Shown here in pieces: positions 5,647 through 10,790 of a DNA stretch of 10,790 nt. The stretch lies in the NCBI GenBank assembly GCA_030835005.1, contig JAUQWT010000189.1, positions 1-10,790 of the forward strand, in the 5' to 3' direction. How positions within the stretch are numbered: the first letter of the stretch is position 1; each line of letters starts with the position of its first letter. The notes below the pieces were generated by a model that saw nothing but the letters and a program-made list of their open reading frames with translations, did no database searches and had not been told where the DNA came from. The translations under genes and the position numbers were made by a program. Origin of the DNA: Ignavibacteria bacterium. Its GTDB lineage: Bacteria; Bacteroidota; Ignavibacteria; Tepidaquicellales; OLB5.

Positions 5647-7260
5647 ATGAACCAAACAGGATATGATATACTCCACGACCCAAGGAGAAACAAGGGTACA
5701 GCCTTTACTATAGAAGAAAGAAAAAAATACCGGCTTGAAGGGCTGCTTCCTGAAGTAGTCGAGTCATTAAAGACTCAGCTTCTCAGAGTAAATGAACAGC
5801 TAGAGCATTTTGAGCGCCCGCTGAACAAATATGTGTACTTGCTGCAGCTGCTTGATAACAATGAGACCCTGTTCTTTAAGACAATCATGGATAACCCTGT
5901 CAAATATATGCCCATAATTTATACACCAACAGTTGGCGATGCCTGCATACAGTTTGGTCATATATTCAGGCGCCCGAGGGGGATGTACATATCGATAAAT
6001 GATAAAGGAAAAATAAAGAATATTCTGAAAAACTGGCCGCAGGAAGATGTTCGTTTTACGGTTGTAACGGACGGAGAGCGGATATTAGGATTAGGTGATC
6101 TTGGCATGAGCGGCATGGGGATTCCTATCGGCAAGCTTTGTTTATACACTGCCTGTGCAGGGGTACCTCCTGAGTACACTTTGCCTGTAGTTCTTGATGC
6201 CGGAACAAACAACGAGACTTTGCTGAACGATCCGCTTTACCCTGGCTTAAGACAAAAGAGAGTAAAGGGAAAAGTATATGAAGAGTTCATTGATGAATTC
6301 GTATATTCTATGAATGAAGTCTTCCCGGATATATGTATTCAATGGGAAGATTTTGCAGGAACCAATGCGATCAGTATCCTGGAAAAATACAGAGAGAAAG
6401 TTTGCTGTTTCAACGATGATATTCAGGGCACGGCAGGCGTTATAGTCTCAGGAATGCTGACGGCCTGCAAAATAACTTGCAAGCCGATAGAAGAACACAA
6501 GTTCCTATTCCTTGGTGCGGGAGCAGCGGCGGTTGGCATTGCCGATCTGACAACAAAGGTGCTGATGGAGCTAGGCAAAACAAAGGAAGAAGCATACAGC
6601 AATCTCTGGCTTTTTGATAGCAACGGATTAGTAGTCAAATCCCGGGAAGATCTTAAAGAACACAAAAAACCGTTTGCAAAAGACCATGAATTCATTGGAG
6701 ACTTCCTTGAGGCTATCCGTTCGATCAAGCCAACGGCGATAATCGGGCTCAGCACGCAAAAAGGGGCATTTACCAAAGAGATGATAGAGTTGATGAGCGA
6801 ATTGAATCAGCGTCCTATCGTGTTCCCATGTTCAAATCCAACCTCACGCTCTGAATGCACAGCGCAGGAAGCTTATGACTGGAGCGGAGGAAAAGCAATT
6901 TTCGCAAGCGGAAGTCCGTTCAGCCTGATTAACAAATCAGGCAAGATAAGCTATCCAAGCCAGGGGAATAATATCTATATATTTCCTGCAATGGGCCTGG
7001 CTGTATATGCAACAAAGTCAAAACGCGTTACAGACGGAATGTTTATTGCAGCTCTTCATTCTCTATCGAACCAGGTAACGAAGAGCGAAATTGAGCGGGG
7101 CCTGATATTCCCGCCAATTCAGGACATATTAAATGTGGCTGCAAAAACTGCAGCAGATATAACTGAGTATATTTTCGAAAAGGGGCTTGCACGTATAGAA
7201 AGACCGGCTGACATTGAGTCATTTATAAGAAGCAAGATGTATAAACCGGAATACCAATAA
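5647..7260 (+). CDS. maeA: Malate dehydrogenase (oxaloacetate-decarboxylating), malic enzyme
   Basis: A 537-residue cytoplasmic enzyme converting L-malate and NAD(P)+ to pyruvate, CO2 and NAD(P)H. The full set of large-type malic enzyme motifs is present in order: YTPTVGD (Tyr92, general acid), DLGMSGMGIPIGK (Lys163, general base), LPVVLDAGTNNE (179-190), WEDFAGTNA (metal ligands Glu234, Asp235), FNDDIQGT (metal ligand Asp258), a Rossmann loop GAGAAAVG (290-297), and PCSNPTSRSECT plus ASGSPF. Length agrees with the 540-560-residue family that includes E. coli MaeA, not the shorter bacterial MaeB-type core. NAD preference is inferred from that similarity; the cofactor-deciding residues cannot be assigned with confidence. 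The ATG at 5647 is chosen because it gives the family N-terminus (TGYDILHDPRRNKGTAF). A longer in-frame start at TTG 5461 adds 62 unrelated residues. No Shine-Dalgarno motif is seen. The next gene starts 23 bp downstream. Confidence 0.97.
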   Translation: MNQTGYDILHDPRRNKGTAFTIEERKKYRLEGLLPEVVESLKTQLLRVNEQLEHFERPLNKYVYLLQLLDNNETLFFKTIMDNPVKYMPIIYTPTVGDACIQFGHIFRRPRGMYISINDKGKIKNILKNWPQEDVRFTVVTDGERILGLGDLGMSGMGIPIGKLCLYTACAGVPPEYTLPVVLDAGTNNETLLNDPLYPGLRQKRVKGKVYEEFIDEFVYSMNEVFPDICIQWEDFAGTNAISILEKYREKVCCFNDDIQGTAGVIVSGMLTACKITCKPIEEHKFLFLGAGAAAVGIADLTTKVLMELGKTKEEAYSNLWLFDSNGLVVKSREDLKEHKKPFAKDHEFIGDFLEAIRSIKPTAIIGLSTQKGAFTKEMIELMSELNQRPIVFPCSNPTSRSECTAQEAYDWSGGKAIFASGSPFSLINKSGKISYPSQGNNIYIFPAMGLAVYATKSKRVTDGMFIAALHSLSNQVTKSEIERGLIFPPIQDILNVAAKTAADITEYIFEKGLARIERPADIESFIRSKMYKPEYQ

Positions 7261-7283
7261 TAAGCACAGACAAATATTTTTTG

Positions 7284-7781
7284 ATGAATACAAAAGAATT
7301 TATCCTTGAGCAGCTTGAGACCTGCCGCAGTAAGAAGAACGGATGGTGTGTTACTTTGAGCAATGCCCTGGCCGGGCTTTCGGCTGAGGATGCAATAAAG
7401 AGAATTGCCGGAGATACTCATTCAGTTCACCAGATTGTCAATCATTTAATATTCTGGAATGAAAGATGGCTCATTCGGATGGGCGGAGAAGTCCCTCCGA
7501 AAATGGAAATAGAAAATCCTGAAACGTTTTCAGAAAGCGATTTGGATGATGCTAAATGGAGAGAGTCTGTAAAGAAACTGGATTTGATCCTCTGCGGGTT
7601 TGAGGAAAAACTAAGAAGTATGAGCGAAGCTGAGCTCTCTAAGGAAGCTTTTCACGGTTATGGCGCTTCGTGGTATGAAATGTTTCTCCAGACAACAATA
7701 CACAATGCATACCATACCGGGCAGATAGTGCAATTGCGGAAGACTGCAGGTACCTGGGATCAGGAATTAGGTGTGAGCTGA
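7284..7781 (+). CDS. DinB-like superfamily protein
   Basis: A 165-residue four-helix-bundle protein of the DinB/YfiT superfamily. The predicted metal-binding histidines are His54 in helix 2 (THSVHQIVNHLIFWNERWL) and His140 and His144 in the last helix (TTIHNAYHTGQIVQLR), the usual H...HxxxH arrangement. Characterised relatives include thiol-dependent S-transferases (bacillithiol, mycothiol) and damage-induced proteins of unknown role. The substrate here cannot be assigned. I use ATG 7284 as start; a TTG immediately before it would add one residue. It begins 23 bp after the malic enzyme stop with no obvious terminator between, so read-through from that gene is plausible. Confidence 0.88.
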   Translation: MNTKEFILEQLETCRSKKNGWCVTLSNALAGLSAEDAIKRIAGDTHSVHQIVNHLIFWNERWLIRMGGEVPPKMEIENPETFSESDLDDAKWRESVKKLDLILCGFEEKLRSMSEAELSKEAFHGYGASWYEMFLQTTIHNAYHTGQIVQLRKTAGTWDQELGVS

Positions 7782-7852
7782 ACTGTAGTAACAATTCTAT
7801 TGAATTTTCACAGCACATAATGTAATTTGCCAAAATCTAGATCTTCAATAAT

Positions 7853-8302
7853 ATGAACAGTCTATTTGACCCGGAAGTAAACAATAAATTTGTAGAGCGC
7901 ATAAATCTGCTGAGCAAAGATTCTAAAGCTCTTTGGGGAAATATGGGGCCCGCAGAAATGCTGTTTCATTGTTCAATGGCAATGAAGTCTGCTTTTGGAA
8001 CCATAAAGTTAAAACGTGCATTTATCGGATATCTTTTTGGTTCAATGGCCAAAAAACAAATGTTAAGTGAAAAACCATTTAAGCAGGGATTACCGACAGA
8101 TAGCAGTTTTAAGGCAAAAGAAAAGAAGAATTTTGAAGATGAGAAGAAAACACTCATTGAGCTTGTCAAGAGATTTGAAACCGGAGGGCCGGGCGGAATT
8201 ACATCCGAGAGCCACCCATTTTTTGGAAAGCTGAACACGGATGAATGGAATATCCTTACTGCAAAGCACCTTGATCACCACTTAAGGCAGTTTGGTGTTT
8301 AG
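7853..8302 (+). CDS. DUF1569 protein (DinB-fold relative)
   Basis: A 149-residue protein with the markers of DUF1569: an N-terminal helix pair, MLFHCSMAM (His39 as first putative metal ligand), the HPFFGKLNTDEW turn at 121-132, and the terminal KHLDHHLRQFG helix (His139, His142, His143). DUF1569 is a branch of the DinB/YfiT-like fold, so a divalent-metal site is expected, but no reaction is known. The length is normal and the C-terminus is intact. It follows the other DinB-like gene by 71 bp. The two share fold and histidine layout but little sequence, so they look like separate families placed side by side rather than a recent duplication. Confidence 0.88.
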   Translation: MNSLFDPEVNNKFVERINLLSKDSKALWGNMGPAEMLFHCSMAMKSAFGTIKLKRAFIGYLFGSMAKKQMLSEKPFKQGLPTDSSFKAKEKKNFEDEKKTLIELVKRFETGGPGGITSESHPFFGKLNTDEWNILTAKHLDHHLRQFGV

Positions 8303-8313
8303 TTCTTACGGCA

Positions 8314-8378
8314 ATTGTTACTATTTCCCTTTAAGACTTCTTAACAATCGACTATTAGATTAACATCTGTTATTAATC
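8314..8378. repeat. Two imperfectly spaced inverted repeats in the intergenic region
   Basis: ATTGTTA (8314-8320) pairs perfectly with TAACAAT (8342-8348) across a 21-nt loop. GATTAA (8358-8363) pairs with TTAATC (8373-8378) across 9 nt. Both are AT-rich and neither is followed by a T-run, so they are poor intrinsic terminators. They lie between the DUF1569 stop and the hairpin just before the next gene, and may simply reflect AT richness. Confidence 0.3.
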
Positions 8379-8399
8379 ATTGATATTCATTTTGGGCTT

Positions 8400-8425
8400 T
8401 CGTAAATTGCTTTCACAAATTACGA
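8400..8425. promoter_or_regulatory. Hairpin/palindrome just upstream of the 8433 start codon
   Basis: TCGTAAATTG (8400-8409) and CAAATTACGA (8416-8425) pair in 9 of 10 positions around a 6-nt loop. It ends 7 bp before the ATG at 8433, where a ribosome or RNA polymerase would be affected. It may be a dyad operator or a leader hairpin that limits translation of the secreted protein. No T-run follows, so it is not a standard terminator. Confidence 0.5.
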
Positions 8426-8432
8426 TAAAACA

Positions 8433-9197
8433 ATGAAATACATAATATTGATTTTTTTCCTGGCTTCGAATGTTACTAACGGACAAAACACAAGCGAGAT
8501 CCAGGCCATGCTTACCGGACACCTTAAAAGAATGGCATATTACAAATATGATGCACCTAATCCTGACTCGGTTGATTTCCATAATACTTTATTCAAGAAG
8601 CTGCTGGTCAGATATTTAACTGAACATCCTTCTACATTAAATACCGCATTAAGCAAAGTTGTAAAAGCAGGATTGATGATAGCTTCATCGCCTGATAGCC
8701 TGTTCAGGATATATTCATGGGATACAGAGTCCGGTGGAACAATGCGATTTTATGATAATGTTTACCAATATAAATCCGGTAACAAAGTGTATTGCAGGGT
8801 TTCCGAAAAAGACACCTCAGACCTCGGCGATCCGCTTTCCTGGTATTCTGAGATCTATACAATGAGCGACGGCGGGAAGAAATACTACATGGGGGTTTAT
8901 AATGCTGATTATTCAAACCGTGATAAAGCGCAGGGTATAAAATTTTTTACTATTGAAAAAGATGAACTGAATTCTGACGTTAAGCTTGCAAAAACAAAAG
9001 ACGGCGCATCAAGTGAACTTGGCATCAGCTATGATTTCTTTTCAGTTGTCGATCTTGATGAAAGGCCATTCAAACTGGTTACTTATGACGGCGATAAAAA
9101 GACCATCAGCATGCCGGTAGTTGATGAAAACGGCAAAGTGACAGATAAGTTCACACTGTACAAATTTATAAACGGTTTTTTTGAAGAAGTAAAATAG
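8433..9197 (+). CDS. Exported protein of unknown function
   Basis: A 254-residue protein starting with a clear signal peptide (MKYIILIFFLASNVTNG, cleavage expected before Gln18, a common Bacteroidota pattern). The mature part has an N-terminal helical region (to about residue 85) containing FHNTLFKKLLVRYL, then a beta-rich part with SLFRIYSWDTESGGTMRFYDNVYQY (89-113), WYSEIYTM, YYMGVYNADYSNRDKAQGIKFFTI and a final KFTLYKFINGFFEEVK. The 'RIYSWDTESGGTM' segment recurs in uncharacterised exported proteins of this bacterial group as far as I recall, but no function is known. No catalytic motif, transmembrane helix or C-terminal sorting domain is visible. Its start lies right behind the 8400-8425 hairpin. 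The next gene starts 35 bp after its stop, so the two may be co-transcribed. Confidence 0.8.
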   Translation: MKYIILIFFLASNVTNGQNTSEIQAMLTGHLKRMAYYKYDAPNPDSVDFHNTLFKKLLVRYLTEHPSTLNTALSKVVKAGLMIASSPDSLFRIYSWDTESGGTMRFYDNVYQYKSGNKVYCRVSEKDTSDLGDPLSWYSEIYTMSDGGKKYYMGVYNADYSNRDKAQGIKFFTIEKDELNSDVKLAKTKDGASSELGISYDFFSVVDLDERPFKLVTYDGDKKTISMPVVDENGKVTDKFTLYKFINGFFEEVK

Positions 9198-9232
9198 AAA
9201 GTTCATTCAAAACAAAAAAAGGGTGTTGAAAA

Positions 9233-9850
9233 ATGGGAACAAAGGATAAAAGGATTGACGCATATATTGCAAAATCAGCTGAGTTTGCAAAACCTGTGTT
9301 GGAACATCTAAGAAAACTTATCCATAAAGCTTGCCCGGATGTAACTGAAACGATCAAATGGGGAATGCCTAGTTTTGAGTATAAAGGGCCGTTTGTTGGC
9401 TTTGCAGCATTTAAAAAACACGCAGTGCTTGGCTTCTGGAAAGCGGCGCTTATGAAAGACAGCGAAGTGCTGACAGGAAAAGACACAAAGGGAGCAATGG
9501 GTAATCTCGGCAGGATCGAATCAATTGAAGACTTGCCAAAAGATGCTGTTCTTACAAAATGGATCAAAGAAGCGATGAAACTTAATGATAAAGGTGTGAA
9601 GCTCATCCGCTCAGAAAAACCCAAGCATGAAAGAAGAGAATATAAGATGCCGGCTTATTTTCAGAAGGAGCTGAACAGGAACAAAAAAGCAAAAGCAACT
9701 TTTGAGAATTTTTCACCCTCGCACAAAAGAGAGTATTTGGAGTGGATAGTAGAGGCAAAGACGGAAGAAACAAGAAACAAAAGGATGGAAACTGCTTTAG
9801 AATGGCTTTGCGAAGGCAAATCACGAAACTGGAAATACCAGAGGAAGTGA
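9233..9850 (+). CDS. DUF1801-OmdA (YdeI-like) protein
   Basis: A 205-residue two-part protein. Residues about 18-115 are a DUF1801 domain: the helix PVLEHLRKLIHKACPDVTETIKWGMPSFEYKG and then VGFAAFKKHAVLGFW are its standard core. Residues about 137-197 form an OmdA/YdeI C-terminal helical region: MPAYFQKELNRNKKAKATFENFSPSHKREYLEWI and EAKTEETRNKRMETALEWL with Gly195. This pairing is the normal YdeI-type architecture. In enterobacteria YdeI has been linked to antimicrobial-peptide resistance through OmpD, and a separate label is 'bacteriocin-protection'; neither is shown for this protein. DUF1801 alone is frataxin-like in fold and its ligand is unknown. The ATG follows a weak GGG at 9221-9223. 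It converges with the hydrolase gene on the other strand, with 24 bp between the two stops. Confidence 0.9.
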   Translation: MGTKDKRIDAYIAKSAEFAKPVLEHLRKLIHKACPDVTETIKWGMPSFEYKGPFVGFAAFKKHAVLGFWKAALMKDSEVLTGKDTKGAMGNLGRIESIEDLPKDAVLTKWIKEAMKLNDKGVKLIRSEKPKHERREYKMPAYFQKELNRNKKAKATFENFSPSHKREYLEWIVEAKTEETRNKRMETALEWLCEGKSRNWKYQRK

Positions 9851-9874
9851 TATTCCTTCAGAGGAAATGTATAC

Positions 9875-10790
9875 TTAAGCTCTTTTTCTGTGCTTGTATG
9901 TATAAAGCACTGCAAATGACAGCACAAGAAATCCGGCAGCTATAAGCAAAGGTGACCTCAGCATATCAAGGGGAGAATTATTATAGCCATGGTCCTTCTT
10001 CATCAGTGGACTGCCGTTACAGAGAAGATTCTCAGGGTAAGCAGCAGTTTTATCTTTAACTTCACTTTTGATCTCTTTCAGGAAATCAACATTGCTGTAT
10101 GAATCTTCGATCAATTCACGGTTTATGTTATAATCATAATCCGTCATTGCATTTGTCGAATTTCCGGAGCCGTCGTGATTGATATTCAGCATCTTTACAG
10201 GTGTTTGACAGTCAAAATCAAGGCCGGAAAGTTCAATATTTTTTATGTTCCTGTTGCCGGTAGTTTTGAAATACACCTTCTGGTTTTTTATGTCATAAAC
10301 AATTGTCCACTTGGTATAGTCACCCTGATTCACTTCATCAAGGATCTCAAATCCGTATTCAACAGCTTTTTTGCCCGAAAGCGGATTATACTTCCTCATT
10401 AGCGTACAGGTTTTGGCGAATCTTTCAAGAGATCCGTTTTCGGATTCGTTCAATGTTTCTGTTCCGCCAAATCCCTGATATTTCTTCAGGTTATCAAGTG
10501 ATCTCTGGTAAGTATCATTTGTTAACACCTGGTAGGGCATGGTCTCCTTTTTGTGGAAGACAAGCTTTCCATCCAGAAATTCGATAGAAACACAATTCCC
10601 ATTTTTATCCGCAGCCAGGTAATGAATTGGCACAGAGCTGCTTGATATCCGGATGGATTTATCGCTTTCAATAATTTCATCTATGGTTGCAGAATTATCC
10701 AGCTGGTATTGGATCCATTGCAATGTACTTCCAACCAGTGATCTTTCATCAGGTGCAGGGTATTTAGTTTCGTCAAGCCACATTAATTCT
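9875..10790 (-). CDS. Choloylglycine hydrolase/penicillin V acylase-like Ntn hydrolase with C-terminal membrane anchor, 5' end outside the window
   Basis: The frame is open through the right edge, so this is the C-terminal 304 codons; an internal Met at 10783 is not the true start. The first visible block, MWLDETKYPAPDE, is the family's early strand and loop after the catalytic Cys2, which lies outside. It continues with LQWIQYQLDNSATIDEII, IHYLAADKNGNCVSIEFLDGK, and VLTNDTY containing the expected oxyanion Asn (about residue 89 counted from that Met). The family hydrolyses linear amides such as conjugated bile acids, penicillin V or N-acyl homoserine lactones; the substrate here is undecided. 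At the end, residues about 277-295 form a hydrophobic helix followed by KHRKRA, so the enzyme looks anchored by its C-terminus with the catalytic domain outside. The N-terminal signal, if any, cannot be seen. Confidence 0.88.
   Translation of the reverse strand, partial: ELMWLDETKYPAPDERSLVGSTLQWIQYQLDNSATIDEIIESDKSIRISSSSVPIHYLAADKNGNCVSIEFLDGKLVFHKKETMPYQVLTNDTYQRSLDNLKKYQGFGGTETLNESENGSLERFAKTCTLMRKYNPLSGKKAVEYGFEILDEVNQGDYTKWTIVYDIKNQKVYFKTTGNRNIKNIELSGLDFDCQTPVKMLNINHDGSGNSTNAMTDYDYNINRELIEDSYSNVDFLKEIKSEVKDKTAAYPENLLCNGSPLMKKDHGYNNSPLDMLRSPLLIAAGFLVLSFAVLYTYKHRKRA

Noticed and set aside
9842..9866. Short competing hairpins (AGGAA/TTCCT and TTCC/GGAA) between the convergent genes as a bidirectional terminator
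   Set aside because: Stems are only 4-5 bp, the first overlaps the end of the coding sequence, and no T-run flanks either side.

Overview
The window is 10.8 kb of an AT-rich bacterial chromosome. The coding style fits the Bacteroidota/Ignavibacteriota side of the FCB group. Nearly every start codon is preceded by an A/T-rich leader with no Shine-Dalgarno motif; the GGAGAG before position 2403 is the one clear exception. A signal peptide ends in a typical NGQ site, and several proteins belong to small families common in that group (DCC/DUF393, DUF1569, DUF1801-OmdA, PepSY-associated membrane proteins). This placement is inferred from style and family content, not from a marker gene. No rRNA, tRNA, CRISPR array, transposase, integrase or phage gene was seen.

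Layout. Positions 1-920 (minus) hold a peptidase E-like S51 serine hydrolase that appears fused to a second, NTF2/SnoaL-like domain cut by the window edge. Positions 921-1213 are non-coding and carry a palindrome and six decaying tandem copies of a 20-bp unit ending just before a GNAT acetyltransferase (1214-1648). A secreted protein of unknown function follows (1723-2328). Next is a tightly packed run of five genes, 2403-5379, with two 4-base stop/start overlaps: a PepSY-associated membrane protein, a VOC/glyoxalase-like protein, an NTF2-like protein, a DCC thiol-disulfide family protein, and a class C beta-lactamase-like lipoprotein. After a 267-bp gap comes a full-length malic enzyme (5647-7260). 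It is followed by two DinB-fold family genes (7284-7781 and 7853-8302), a structured intergenic region with a strong hairpin, a secreted protein of unknown function (8433-9197), and a DUF1801-OmdA (YdeI-like) protein (9233-9850). Converging from the right edge on the minus strand is the C-terminal part of a choloylglycine hydrolase/penicillin V acylase-like Ntn hydrolase with a C-terminal membrane anchor (9875-10790).

How the genes may work together. The malic enzyme is the only clear central-metabolism gene; it makes pyruvate and NAD(P)H from malate. Most of the rest are small stress, detoxification or envelope proteins: acetyltransferase, VOC, DCC, DinB-like and three unrelated amide/ester-bond hydrolases. 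The region reads as an accessory or housekeeping mixture rather than one obvious pathway. The 2403-5379 run is the best candidate for a co-transcribed unit. The most unusual features are the S51 peptidase plus NTF2-like fusion, the 20-bp tandem array, and the membrane-anchored Ntn hydrolase. I do not see a complete, clearly novel multi-gene system.
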